Source of the DNA: Rhizobium sp. Q54
GTDB taxonomy: Bacteria > Pseudomonadota > Alphaproteobacteria > Rickettsiales > UBA1997
Direction: 5' to 3'
DNA length: 46,896 nucleotides
Assembly: GCA_945871805.1 (NCBI GenBank)
Contig: CAMBXE010000009.1
Coordinates: 1 to 46,896 of the forward strand
Positions 8,132 through 16,778 of the stretch are shown piece by piece (positions within the stretch are counted from its first letter, which is position 1; each line of letters opens with the position of its first letter). Below the pieces are notes generated by a model. It searched no databases. It saw only the letters and a program-made list of their open reading frames with translations, and had not been told where the DNA came from. A program made the translations under genes and the position numbers.

Positions 8132-9396
8132 TCAAATCGCCTGCAACTCCCACAATTTTTTGTACAGGCTAACATCATTTTTCAGCAACTCTTCGTGGGT
8201 TCCTTCTTCGACGATTTTGCCTTTATCCAAAACAATAATTCTATCCAAATGCTTCAAAGTAGAAAGTCGGTGGGCGATGGCGATTAGAGTTTTGGATTTA
8301 TCTTCGATTAGCAGATTTAAACTCGCTTGAATCTGGCGCTCAGTGCGCGAATCAAGACTCGAAGTTGCTTCATCTAAAATTAAAATTGGCGCGTCTTTTA
8401 GCATCGCTCTGGCAATTGCAATACGTTGACGTTGACCACCGCTTAACTTGATTCCGCGCTCTCCTACTAAGGTGTCGTAGCCACTTGCGCAGGTAAAAAT
8501 AAACTCGTGAATATTCGCCAAGCTGGCCGCTTTTTCTATTTCTTTCTGAGTCGCATTTTCCTTGGCGTAGCCAATATTTTCTCCAATGGAGCGATGGAAT
8601 AGCATGGTGTCCTGCGGGATCACGGCAATTTGCGCGCGCAGAGAATCCGAACTGACATCGTAAATAGTTTGATTGTCGATCAAAATATCGCCGCCATTTA
8701 TTTTAAAATTTTTCAGCAACAACGCAACGAGCGTGGATTTTCCAGCGCCAGAATACCCGACTAAACCAACTTTTTCGCCGGCCTTAATGTGCAAATTTAA
8801 TTTGTGAAAAATCTGCTCACCGCTTTCGTATTTGAAAGAGATGTCTTTGAAAATAATCTCGCCTTTCAACACTTTTAAATCGCGCGCATCAGGCTTGTCG
8901 ATTAGCTCTTGAGGTGTTCGTAAAACTGAAAAAGAAGATTTTAAATCTCCTAATTTTGAAGCGAAGTCACTGACTTGTGAGACCAAATTCCAAATATTAT
9001 CCACCAAGAAATAGGTCACCGTCATTACGAACATGAAATCTCCGACCGTTACCGCGCCAGCTCTTCGCAGATGAATCATGTAAAGCAGCAGCGAGAATTG
9101 CATGCAGATGTACCAAGCGCCGCCAACTAGCGCGAGCCTGAAATGATTTTTAATTTCTTCGACATCCATTCTCGCTACATCGCTCATTGTAAAATTTTTG
9201 ATTTTTTGCAATTCGCGAGAGCGCGAGGCGAAAGAAAATATCGAGAAATGATTAGCTTAAGCGAATACATGGTCACGACATTGTGAAAAGACCCGATGAT
9301 TGGAGCCTGCATCATCAAAGCGTAATGCCACTTGTAAGGCTTAATGATTGACCAGAGGAAGGATGGAATCGTGTTTAAAGGGGCGGTTTGCTGCAA
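8132..9396 (-). pseudogene. ABC exporter (MsbA/AtmA type) with internal deletion and frameshift
   Basis: The N-terminal piece (9396-9184) encodes only the first ~50 residues of an exporter membrane domain (PSFLWSIIKPYKWHYALM, MYSLKLIIS). The C-terminal piece (to 8132) resumes at a late membrane segment (NHFRLALVGGAWYICMQFSL). It then has a complete nucleotide-binding domain: Walker A GYSGAGKST, Q-loop VIPQDTMLF, signature LSGGQRQRIAIA, Walker B ILILDEATSSLD and H-loop IAIAHRLSTL. The total is 1,265 bp against about 1,750 for this family, and the pieces are in different frames. Roughly 150 residues of transmembrane helices are missing around 9230-9250. A working exporter is unlikely. It abuts the family B element downstream. 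Confidence 0.85.
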
Positions 9397-9398
9397 AT

Positions 9399-10817
9399 TT
9401 ATTCTCCGATTAAATAATTTTCTTCGACCGCCTCAGCTTTGACTTTAACAATTTCTCCAGAAATTCCGTGCGAGATTTTTACGTCGAGAAAATTTTCTGA
9501 TTTTCCGAATCCGTCTTTCTCCAAAATCACACTTAAATTTTTACCGATTTGCTTGGCTAAAAATTTTTGTAATTCGCGCGCACCAGTCTCGCGCAAAATT
9601 TTTCCACGCTCTTTGATTATTTTTCCATTAACCTGCGGCATCTTGGCGGCTGGGGTTCCGTCGCGTTTTGAATAAGGAAAAATGTGGGTAAAAATAATTC
9701 CCGCTTCTTCGATTAAGCGCACAGAATTTTGAAACATCTCGTCAGTTTCAGTTGGAAAACCGGCAATGATGTCGGCGCCGAAAGTAATTTCTGGCCTGAT
9801 TTGGCGCGCCTTTGCACAAAAATCTAAAACTTGTTGGCGATTGTGACGGCGTTTCATTCTCTTCAAAATCACGTCATCTCCCGATTGAACACTAAGATGT
9901 AAGTAAGGCATGAAGCGCGGCTCGTCGCGCAAAATTTCAAAAAATTCTCCGGTATTTTTGTCATCGATTTCGGCAACATCGATTGAAGAAAGTCGCAAAC
10001 GCGGAAGTTCAGGAACCAACTTGAGCAAACGCTTGATCATGCCCGACAAAGTAATCGGCACTGCCAAATCTTCGCCGTAACCAGAAATATCTACGCCGGT
10101 AAAAACTACTTCCTGGTGACCTGCAGCGACCATTTTTTTTACTTGCGAGACTATTTCACCAAACGCCACCGAGCGGCTATTTCCACGGCCAAACGGTATT
10201 ACGCAAAAAGTACAACGGTGATTACAGCCATTCTGAATTTCGAGGAAAGCACGCGTTCTATTTTCAAAATAAGAGACAAGTTGCGGTGCGGTGTCGCGCA
10301 CGGACATGATGTCGTTGACCTTGATTTTAGAGGTCTCGTCGGGGGTTAGAAAAATTTGCGCGGATTTTTTTGTTTCGAAAAAGATTCGGTCTTTGTGAAG
10401 AATATCCCCAGACCCCGCTGGTTGAGCGTAGTCGAAACCAAGGGCAGGATCCTGCCTTCCTTGGTTTCGACTTCGCTCAACCAGCGGAAGGGTACGAGAC
10501 AGGTTGTAACTTTCTGGATTCGACTTTTCTGCGTTACCCAAAACCAAATCTACTTCCGCCATTTTCGCGTATTTTTCTGGATCGATTTGTGCGGCACAAC
10601 CGGTGACAACAATTCTAACATCGGGATTTTCGCGCTTAGCACGACGCACGGCGGAACGCAGCTCGCGCTCAGCTTCTGCCGTTACTGCACAAGAATTAAA
10701 AACTAAAAGATTTTTCTGATCGGTTTTTTTTAGAGCTTCTTTGATTGCTTCAGATTCGTAAGAATTTAAGCGACAGCCGAAAGTGATTATTTTGTTATCC
10801 ACGTCTTCTTTGATCAT
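9399..10817 (-). CDS. mtaB: tRNA t6A37 methylthiotransferase MtaB
   Basis: 472 residues. Radical-SAM methylthiotransferase that converts t6A37 to ms2t6A37 in tRNAs reading ANN codons. The N-terminal UPF0004 domain has its three cluster cysteines in TFGCRLN, NSCAVTAEAE and VTGCAAQ. The radical-SAM CxxxCxxC is CNHRCTFCVIPFGRG. GYGEDL and HLSVQSGDD follow, and a short TRAM-like end. Residues ~111-134 (PLVERSRNQ..GFDYAQPA) are translated from a palindromic repeat at 10415-10487 and are not part of the family; they sit between the UPF0004 and radical-SAM domains. The gene overlaps the BON lipoprotein gene upstream by 23 nt. Confidence 0.94.
   Translation of the reverse strand: MIKEDVDNKIITFGCRLNSYESEAIKEALKKTDQKNLLVFNSCAVTAEAERELRSAVRRAKRENPDVRIVVTGCAAQIDPEKYAKMAEVDLVLGNAEKSNPESYNLSRTLPLVERSRNQGRQDPALGFDYAQPAGSGDILHKDRIFFETKKSAQIFLTPDETSKIKVNDIMSVRDTAPQLVSYFENRTRAFLEIQNGCNHRCTFCVIPFGRGNSRSVAFGEIVSQVKKMVAAGHQEVVFTGVDISGYGEDLAVPITLSGMIKRLLKLVPELPRLRLSSIDVAEIDDKNTGEFFEILRDEPRFMPYLHLSVQSGDDVILKRMKRRHNRQQVLDFCAKARQIRPEITFGADIIAGFPTETDEMFQNSVRLIEEAGIIFTHIFPYSKRDGTPAAKMPQVNGKIIKERGKILRETGARELQKFLAKQIGKNLSVILEKDGFGKSENFLDVKISHGISGEIVKVKAEAVEENYLIGE
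10415..10487. repeat. Family D palindrome inserted in frame in mtaB
   Basis: Arms at 10415-10444 and 10455-10487 are nearly perfect reverse complements (CGCTGGTTGAGCGTAGTCGA against TCGACTTCGCTCAACCAGCG). The centre is GGCAGGATCCTGCC, itself palindromic. It adds about 24 codons to mtaB without a stop and keeps the frame, much as Rickettsia palindromic elements do. Confidence 0.9.
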
Positions 10818-11397
10818 CTCTTAATAGCACGTGATTAACAACTTTTTCAACACCGTAAATTCTGGAAACGACCGTTAGCACTCGTTGCATTTCAAAATCA
10901 TTAACTGCCACGCCGAGCAAATAAACTGTGCTGCCCACTGTAGTAATTTTGTAATTTGGCCAAATTACATCACGAGTCACAAGTAGCCTGGATTCTACTT
11001 CGGCGGTTATTAGGTAATCACGAAACGCAGATGGAAAATCCTTAAAAACCATTCCTTCTTCGCGCAGTTGAATCTCGTCAATAACTTCTTTTACGCCAAT
11101 CGCCGTCCAAGAAATTTCTTGCGCACTCTTGGCTTTTTGTGAATCGCGAACGATTCCTGTAAGCAGCACCCTGCCTTCATTCACGGTAAAATTTACCGAG
11201 TTTCCCGGCATTTTTAAGCCGCGAGTAATGAAATCTGCAGTAAGCGTTACAGAGATCGCAATGTCGCTTCGCGTGTCTTGAATGGTTTTTTCGCGCGAGG
11301 CAAAAACTCCACCTCCAACTGAGCCAATAACTACGGTTTCAACGCAAGAAGTCATCAACGCCAAAAGAAGAATGTAGTAAATTTTGGAAATTTTCAT
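10795..11397 (-). CDS. BON-domain lipoprotein
   Basis: 200 residues. The signal MKISKIYYILLLALMTSC has a lipobox Cys18. A short glycine stretch follows (VIGSVGGGVFASR). Two BON repeats then occupy ~40-120 and ~125-195: VNFTVNEGRVLLTGIV and KITTVGSTVYLLGVAVND are the strand-turn-strand cores. BON proteins (OsmY, DolP/YraP) bind phospholipid at the inner face of the outer membrane and help envelope integrity. The gene overlaps mtaB by 23 nt, so the two share a transcript. Confidence 0.86.
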   Translation of the reverse strand: MKISKIYYILLLALMTSCVETVVIGSVGGGVFASREKTIQDTRSDIAISVTLTADFITRGLKMPGNSVNFTVNEGRVLLTGIVRDSQKAKSAQEISWTAIGVKEVIDEIQLREEGMVFKDFPSAFRDYLITAEVESRLLVTRDVIWPNYKITTVGSTVYLLGVAVNDFEMQRVLTVVSRIYGVEKVVNHVLLRDDQRRRG

Positions 11398-11468
11398 ATT
11401 GAACGAGAGCTTGAAAATAAAGGCTAGAAAGCCAATTGAAACTATTTACGACTTCGCCATTTGCAAAT

Positions 11469-11523
11469 TATTTTCCTTCTCCCTACGTTGCGCGACCCTT
11501 TTGTTAGGGAAAGTAATGGAAAA
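11469..11523. repeat. Weak inverted repeat upstream of tRNA-Gly
   Basis: TTTTCCTTCTCCCTA and its loose complement TAGGGAAAGTAATGGAAAA flank a GC-rich centre. Pairing is imperfect. It may be a degenerate palindromic repeat. The remaining intergenic bases (11398-11468 and 11524-11553) show nothing clear. Confidence 0.4.
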
Positions 11524-11553
11524 TCCGTTAGCGCTCAAAAGGCACAGGTTTTT

Positions 11554-11628
11554 GCGGGCGTAGCTCAGTGGTAGAGTGTCACCTTGCCAAGGTGAATGTC
11601 GAGGGTTCGAATCCCTTCGCCCGCTCCA
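11554..11628 (+). tRNA. tRNA-Gly (anticodon GCC)
   Basis: A 75-nt cloverleaf including an encoded CCA. Acceptor arms GCGGGCG (11554-11560) and CGCCCGC (11618-11624) pair fully. The D-arm is GCTC AGTGGTA GAGT, the anticodon loop is CTTGCCAAG with anticodon GCC, and the T-arm is GAGGGTTCGAATCCCTT. It reads GGC and GGU glycine codons. It stands alone between minus-strand genes. Confidence 0.97.
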
Positions 11629-11660
11629 ATACTTTTAGAAATTTGCTGATCTTGGTTCGC

Positions 11661-12701
11661 CTAATATTTCGCGAACATCCCCCTCACCTTCTTCACATCA
11701 TTCGTCTTGGTCAGCGCCAACATTGCTAAGATTCTCGCTTTTTGCGGACTTAGATTATCCGCAGTTACGAAGCCAAGTTTTTCATCTTCGATCTCAACAT
11801 TCGGCTCGACCAAACCAGAGCCGAGATGTGCGCTGCGCACAATAAGCACGCCTTTCTTGGCCGCTTTGGCAAGTTTTTCTACGCCTTGTTTGCTAATATT
11901 TCCATCGCCAACTCCTGCTAAAATTATTCCTTTTGCGCCTGATTCGATCAAGTAATCGATCATGCTTACATCCACGCCAGCGTAAGCGTAAATGATTTCA
12001 ACCTTTGGCAAGGATTCTGCTTTTCTAACATCAAAAACAGTCTGACTAGTGTGGGCACGAAGCGGGCTGTAATAAAATTTTACTGCACCGTAAAGGACCG
12101 ATCCCATCACTCCGGAATTAGGTGATTTGAATGCCGAAACATTTGTTGTGCTAATTTTTGCCACGTCGCGTGCCGCGTAAATTTCGTCATTCATCATTAC
12201 TAGAACGCCTTTGCCGTAAGCTTCATCAGATGCAGCAAGAGCAACTGCGTTGTAAAGATTTAAGGCGCCATCAGAACTAAGTGAAGTAGAAGCGCGCATT
12301 GCGCCCACTAGAACCACTGGCTTTTTACTCTTCACAACAAGATTTAAAAAATATGCAGTTTCTTCGAGAGTATCAGTTCCGTGAGTAATTACTAAACCCT
12401 TCACTGAGCTTTGAGCGAGAAGTTCATTAACTCTTTTTGCAATCGTAAGCCAAGTCACATCATTAAAATCTTGGCTGGCGATTTGCATGACTTGCTCAGT
12501 ACGAATATCAGCAAGCTTATCAAGCCCAGGAATATTTTTTATAACCTGATCAATGCCAACTTTTCCCGGCGCATATTTCGAACCAACGCAAGAATCACCA
12601 GCTCCGGCAATAGTTCCGCCAGTTGCAAGAATTACGACATTTTTTGCTTGGGCCGAACAAGACAAAAACACAAAAAGAGAAATGATTTTTAGAAGTTTCA
12701 T
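11661..12701 (-). CDS. ansB: L-asparaginase, type II (periplasmic)
   Basis: 346 residues with a Sec signal (KLLKIISLFVFLSCSAQA). Both catalytic signatures are present: ATGGTIAG with the nucleophile Thr, and HGTDTLEETAYF with the Thr-Asp of the second triad. The mature protein would hydrolyse asparagine (or glutamine) to the acid and ammonia in the periplasm. The signal peptide favours the high-affinity type II form over cytosolic AnsA. A Cys lies at the end of the hydrophobic core, but the AQA site fits signal peptidase I better. The start codon lies 3 nt after the queH stop, so they form an operon. Confidence 0.92.
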   Translation of the reverse strand: MKLLKIISLFVFLSCSAQAKNVVILATGGTIAGAGDSCVGSKYAPGKVGIDQVIKNIPGLDKLADIRTEQVMQIASQDFNDVTWLTIAKRVNELLAQSSVKGLVITHGTDTLEETAYFLNLVVKSKKPVVLVGAMRASTSLSSDGALNLYNAVALAASDEAYGKGVLVMMNDEIYAARDVAKISTTNVSAFKSPNSGVMGSVLYGAVKFYYSPLRAHTSQTVFDVRKAESLPKVEIIYAYAGVDVSMIDYLIESGAKGIILAGVGDGNISKQGVEKLAKAAKKGVLIVRSAHLGSGLVEPNVEIEDEKLGFVTADNLSPQKARILAMLALTKTNDVKKVRGMFAKY

Positions 12702-12704
12702 GAA

Positions 12705-13370
12705 TTAGTTGGTTGGTTTGTTAGCTAAAATATCGCGGTAAAATTCTTCTCCGATTTTAATTTCTTCGCGGCCGTTTTTTACGCGCCAGGCGTTTGAATC
12801 GCGAAGGGAAAAAATACAACCGCAATATTCTTGTTTGTAAAATTCTTCACGTTTGGCGATGTCGTACATGCGCGCGCCGCCTCCTTCTTTGCGCCAATTG
12901 TAAGTCCAGTAAGATATTCCTTCGTAATTTTTTGCAGCGCGAATTCCGCAATCATTAATTTGATCCATGTCTTTCCAGCGCGAAATTCCGAGCGATGAAC
13001 TTATTGTTGAAAAGCCGTTTTCAGCGGCATAAAGCGCGGTGCGTTCGAAACGCATGTCGAAACATTTTGTGCAGCGCTCTCCTTTTTCCGGCGCCCATTC
13101 TAAACCCTTGGCGCGCTTGAACCAATCTTGCACATCGTAATCAGCATCGATGAATGGCATTCCAAGTTTTTCAGCGAAGCGAATATTTTCTTCTTTGCGA
13201 ATTTCATATTCCTTTTTTGGATGGATATTCGGATTGTAGAAAAAAATCGTAACCTCAATTCCCGATTCTTTCATCCTCTCCATTAAGTCGCCGGCGCAAG
13301 GTGCGCAACAGCTGTGAAGCAGAACACGATTATCCGTCGCGCTTTCTGGAAGAGTAAGTTTTTGTCTCAT
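12705..13370 (-). CDS. queH: Epoxyqueuosine reductase QueH
   Basis: 221 residues, DUF208/QueH family. It performs the last step of queuosine synthesis, reducing epoxyqueuosine in tRNA, as a non-homologous replacement for QueG. The cluster and redox cysteines are visible: [11 protein letters not shown] near 20, [10 protein letters not shown] near 105, and the late [18 protein letters not shown] is another conserved segment. Its ATG (13368-13370) directly abuts the ATG of mutM on the opposite strand. It is the first gene of an operon with the asparaginase gene. Confidence 0.94.
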   Translation of the reverse strand: MRQKLTLPESATDNRVLLHSCCAPCAGDLMERMKESGIEVTIFFYNPNIHPKKEYEIRKEENIRFAEKLGMPFIDADYDVQDWFKRAKGLEWAPEKGERCTKCFDMRFERTALYAAENGFSTISSSLGISRWKDMDQINDCGIRAAKNYEGISYWTYNWRKEGGGARMYDIAKREEFYKQEYCGCIFSLRDSNAWRVKNGREEIKIGEEFYRDILANKPTN

Positions 13371-14183
13371 ATGCCTGAATTGCCTGAAGTAGAAACGATC
13401 CGTCTTGGATTAAAAAATATTGTCGGAAGAAAAATTGTGAAAATTTTCCGCTCCGAAAAAAAGTTACGATTAGAGCCTAGCCTTGATTTTCAAGCCTTAA
13501 AAAGCGCAAAGATTTCTGAAATTTTCCGTCGCGCGCGTTACTTAATTTTTAATCTGAGTAATGATTTAAGCCTAATTATTCACCTTGGGATGAGCGGTCG
13601 AATTACGCTCGAGCGAGAATTTAAGCAGCTTAAACATGATCACTTCGCCTGCGAATTTAATGATGAAACCTGGTTAGTTTTTAATGACCCGCGTCGTTTT
13701 GGTTTTGTTGATTTAGTAAAAACTAAAGATCTCTCCAGGCACAAAATGCTTACCAAGCTAGGTCCAGAGCCACTCGAGAAAGAATTCAATTTCAGCGATT
13801 TCTTCAAAAAATTACGCAGCAAAAAAACTAACATCAAAACTGCAATCATGGACAATCACGTGGTTGTAGGTGTGGGCAATATTTACGCTAATGAGTCTCT
13901 CTTCGATTCAGGAATTTCTCCGCTGCGTAAAACTGATTCGCTCACAAAAAATGAAATCGAAAAATTAATTTCCTCGATCAAAAAAATCATCAAAGCGGCC
14001 ATTAAATCCGGAGGCTCGTCAATTTCTGATTACGTTGACTCGCATGGAAATTTTGGAAGATTTCAGGACGACTTTAAAGTTTACGGACGCCCTGGGGAAA
14101 AATGTTTGCAATGTAAAAACCTGATCCAAAGAATCGTGCAAAGCGGCCGCGCCAGCTTTTTCTGCAATCAATGTCAAAAGTAA
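13371..14183 (+). CDS. mutM: Formamidopyrimidine-DNA glycosylase
   Basis: 270 residues. I chose the ATG at 13371 because it gives [10 protein letters not shown], and Pro2 must be the N-terminal catalytic amine of this glycosylase/AP lyase; an in-frame GTG-type extension upstream to 13314 would destroy that. Glu3 and the conserved Lys near 60 are present. The H2TH region has [11 protein letters not shown]. The C-terminal zinc finger is [16 protein letters not shown] then FFCNQCQK. It removes oxidised purines such as 8-oxoguanine. A lipoprotein gene follows after 2 nt. Confidence 0.96.
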   Translation: MPELPEVETIRLGLKNIVGRKIVKIFRSEKKLRLEPSLDFQALKSAKISEIFRRARYLIFNLSNDLSLIIHLGMSGRITLEREFKQLKHDHFACEFNDETWLVFNDPRRFGFVDLVKTKDLSRHKMLTKLGPEPLEKEFNFSDFFKKLRSKKTNIKTAIMDNHVVVGVGNIYANESLFDSGISPLRKTDSLTKNEIEKLISSIKKIIKAAIKSGGSSISDYVDSHGNFGRFQDDFKVYGRPGEKCLQCKNLIQRIVQSGRASFFCNQCQK

Positions 14184-14185
14184 TA

Positions 14186-14611
14186 ATGAAAAAAATTCTT
14201 CTTCTCATTCCATTTTTTTTACTTTTTTCCTGCGCTGATTTACAGAAATTAGAGAAAGAATTTCAGCAATTAATACACAAACCGGTCGAAGGGCCACAAG
14301 CTTCAGAAGAGTTTGTACAAGGTAGCGAAGACATTCCTCTTCTAGTCGGAATGGAGAAAATTTTTGACGGCGCCTTGGGATTTGATTCAGCCTCTGGCAG
14401 CATCATTACCTCAAGTTACTCGACCAATCTTGAGCAAAAACAAATCAAAATTTTCTATTTAAAAACCCTGCCAGAGATGGGTTGGAACATCGCTCAAAAT
14501 GCTGAGAATTCGATTAAATTTAAACGCGAAAAAGAAGATCTAGAAATCGAATTCGCCGAAGAAGAAAAGGTGCAAGTTGTTAGATTCTTTATCTCTTCGC
14601 TGACTCAGTAA
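14186..14611 (+). CDS. Putative lipoprotein, function unknown
   Basis: 141 residues from the ATG at 14186 (MKKILLLIPFFLLFSCAD, lipobox Cys16). An ATG at 14171 would overlap mutM and only add five residues before the signal, so it is less likely. The mature part has a segment that resembles sigma-factor or DUF4878-like lipoproteins only loosely (IKIFYLKTLPEMGWNI, then a strand-rich acidic end). TLPEMGW is reminiscent of small alphaproteobacterial lipoproteins with a ...YY...L...GW pattern. It lies 2 nt after mutM and 1 nt before the next gene, so a three-gene transcript is likely. Confidence 0.72.
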   Translation: MKKILLLIPFFLLFSCADLQKLEKEFQQLIHKPVEGPQASEEFVQGSEDIPLLVGMEKIFDGALGFDSASGSIITSSYSTNLEQKQIKIFYLKTLPEMGWNIAQNAENSIKFKREKEDLEIEFAEEEKVQVVRFFISSLTQ

Positions 14612-14612
14612 A

Positions 14613-15038
14613 ATGAGTAAAGGCCTCGGCTCATATTTATTCCTCACTAAAGATCCGGATGAGGTAAAGAAATTTAATGAAAAACTTTCTGCTGAGATAA
14701 TCGGAAAGATGGGCAAAGCCTTTAAATTCCTGGCTGAAGGAGATTACGATGGCTACACCGATTCGGTAAATAAAATAATCGAAGAATCATTTCCGGCCGA
14801 CTCCACCGTTACGATTGATGATATTGTTGGAAAATCTTCTTACGCGGATTACTTAGAAAATCTCACACAATGCACTAGTTTGCAGCCTGTTGCCACCGAC
14901 GAAAATGCCGTGCCAGTTTTGAATGTGATTTTTCCTGATGTTTCCGAATCAGCGGGCGAGAAATATGATGTACTACCCGCTCCATATTGTTACCCCGCCG
15001 CTTCAGAAAATAGCCTATCCAGCATCACTTTCGGATAA
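14613..15038 (+). CDS. Hypothetical protein
   Basis: 141 residues starting 1 nt after the upstream stop. The N-terminal half is helical and charged (DPDEVKKFNEKLSAEIIGKM). The middle is acidic. The C-terminal half is Pro/Ser-rich (VLPAPYCYPAASENSL). There is no signal peptide or membrane segment. I do not recognise a family. Support for being real comes from tight spacing with its neighbour and acceptable codon use; function is unknown. It converges on rnpB. Confidence 0.55.
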   Translation: MSKGLGSYLFLTKDPDEVKKFNEKLSAEIIGKMGKAFKFLAEGDYDGYTDSVNKIIEESFPADSTVTIDDIVGKSSYADYLENLTQCTSLQPVATDENAVPVLNVIFPDVSESAGEKYDVLPAPYCYPAASENSLSSITFG

Positions 15039-15149
15039 AGCCGGGTAGTGGATATAATTTGGCTAATAGCCCGAGAGAGGAAGGAGCGGATGTTGTGCCG
15101 CAAAATAAAATCGCATCAAAACCTGGGCCAAGCGGCAGGCAATAAAAAT

Positions 15150-15555
15150 GTAAGGCAAGCTATAAGCCGGATCCTGTGCCCGTTGCCGGGTGGCGATCAT
15201 TCATCTAGGCCTAGCGTTGCCACTAGGCTCAAGCAGTCTACCCGAATAGCAGTGCGAGAGCGCACTTGGACATTAAAGCCCGGCCATTCCTATTTGACTT
15301 TGCTCCAGATAGGGTTTTTCCAGATGCGTGTTACCACGCAAACGGGTGAGCTCTTACCTCGCCTTTTCATCCTTACTGGTCTTGCGACTTAGCGGTATAT
15401 TCTCTGTGACACTTTCCCTCAACTGTCCTATTTTATTCGAACCGACGTGGCCAGCCGTTAGCTGGTATCATTCTCTCGTGGAGTCCGGACTTTCCTCTGA
15501 TTTTCAACCCCGTATTTATTGCGGGGTAAAACCAGCGATCACCCGCTTGCCTTAC
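15150..15555 (-). ncRNA. rnpB: RNase P RNA (bacterial type A)
   Basis: On the minus strand the 5' half contains the universal GAGGAAAGTCCGGACTCC (P4 5' strand, about 15479-15496). The 3' end contains ACAGGATCCGGCTTAT (P4 3' strand, about 15160-15175). P1 is formed by GTAAGGCAAGC at 15150-15160 pairing perfectly with 15545-15555. P3 is a hairpin ACCCCGC..GCGGGGT-like stem near 15515-15535. The length of about 406 nt is normal for type A. It is the catalytic RNA that trims tRNA 5' ends. Small open frames across it on either strand are spurious. No clear terminator is visible in 15039-15149. Confidence 0.95.
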
Positions 15556-15600
15556 AAGATCGCGAACGTAAGGTGCGCCGCCTTTAAAGACAACCTTCCC

Positions 15601-15690
15601 TGTCATCCTCGCGAAGGCGGGGATCCAGTGCTCACTTCCAATAAACTCAGATCGTTTAATTTTCTGGATTCCCGCCTTCGCGGGAATGAC
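15601..15690. repeat. Family A palindromic repeat, copy 2
   Basis: Arms TGTCATCCTCGCGAAGGCGG and its complement at 15664-15690 (CTGGATTCCCGCCTTCGCGG, then GAATGAC) flank a 35-bp centre, with CTGG ends inside. It lies between the rnpB 5' end and trpS. The ATG at 15686 is part of the repeat. Confidence 0.9.
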
Positions 15691-15703
15691 AACTGACTTA
15701 AAA

Positions 15704-16768
15704 ATGAAAACCGTCTTCTCTGGAATCCAGCCAACCGGCAATCTTCATCTCGGAAATTATCTTGGCGCAATCCGCAACTGGATTGACTTGCAAGAAACGC
15801 ATCACTGCATTTTCGGCATCATGAATTTGCACGCAATCACCCTCCCCCAAGATCCAAAAGCCCTTCGTCAAAATATTTTAGATGCCGCTTCGGTTTATTT
15901 AGCCTGTGGATTGGATCCGGCAAAAACTACGCTTTTTGTGCAAGGTGAAGTGGCTGAACATGCTGAATTGGCCTGGGTTCTTGGCACTTTGACCCCGATG
16001 GGTTGGTTGAATCGGATGACGCAGTTTAAGGACAAAGTGAAAGAGGCAAAATATCGTCGGGTAGTTATTAAAATTGATGAAGGGTGCAATTATACCGAGC
16101 AGTCAACTGATAAAATTAATAACAATATTTCAGAAGCCGGAAATCTCGGCCTCTACTCCTACCCAGTCCTAATGGCTGCCGACATCCTTCTCTACAAAGC
16201 AGATTTAGTTCCAGTTGGCGAAGATCAAAAACAACATCTCGAATTAACTCGCGACATTGCTGGCGCATTTAATCGTCGTTTTGGTCAGGAATATTTTAAG
16301 CTACCTGATCCGATGATTGTGTCCGGAGTCAAGCGCATCATGTCTCTACAAGATGGAACAAAAAAAATGAGTAAGTCAGACGAATCAGATTTATCACGAA
16401 TTAATCTTACCGATTCAGCAGAAGAAATCGTAAAAAAAGTTAAAAAAGCTAAAACAGATTCTTTGCAAAGAATCACTTTTGACGAAGCGCGTCCGGAAAT
16501 TTTTAATTTGTTAAACATCTTTTCAGCCTTCACTGGCAAGACTCCAGAAAGCCTAGCCAAGGAATATGAAACCAGTGGAAACGGAAAATTCAAAACTGAT
16601 TTAGCGGAAGTTTTAGTCGAAAAATTAAAACCAATCCAAGAAAATCTAACTCGCTTCAAACAAGATCCTGCCTATGTTCGCTGGGTTCTGGATGAAGGAA
16701 AAAATCAAGCGCACAAGATTGCGCAGAAAACCAAAAAAGAAGTTTTCGAAATAGTTGGATTAAATTAA
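15704..16768 (+). CDS. trpS: Tryptophanyl-tRNA synthetase
   Basis: 354 residues from the ATG at 15704 (MKTVFSGIQPTGNLHLGNYL). An in-frame ATG at 15686 falls inside the family A repeat and is probably not used. It is a class Ic synthetase. The HIGH-type signature is GNLHLGNYLG, and the KMSKS loop is KKMSKSDES near 220. The DILLYKADLVPVGEDQKQH segment binds tryptophan and the tRNA acceptor. Length is typical of bacterial TrpRS. Downstream lies a 580-bp repeat-filled gap. Confidence 0.96.
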   Translation: MKTVFSGIQPTGNLHLGNYLGAIRNWIDLQETHHCIFGIMNLHAITLPQDPKALRQNILDAASVYLACGLDPAKTTLFVQGEVAEHAELAWVLGTLTPMGWLNRMTQFKDKVKEAKYRRVVIKIDEGCNYTEQSTDKINNNISEAGNLGLYSYPVLMAADILLYKADLVPVGEDQKQHLELTRDIAGAFNRRFGQEYFKLPDPMIVSGVKRIMSLQDGTKKMSKSDESDLSRINLTDSAEEIVKKVKKAKTDSLQRITFDEARPEIFNLLNIFSAFTGKTPESLAKEYETSGNGKFKTDLAEVLVEKLKPIQENLTRFKQDPAYVRWVLDEGKNQAHKIAQKTKKEVFEIVGLN

Positions 16769-16778
16769 AGTCGCATGT

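Noticed and set aside
13314-13370. N-terminal extension of mutM
   Set aside because: It would bury Pro2, the catalytic residue, and overlap queH.
15048-15696. Protein-coding frames across rnpB
   Set aside because: The region has the conserved core and pairing of RNase P RNA; the frames have no protein character.
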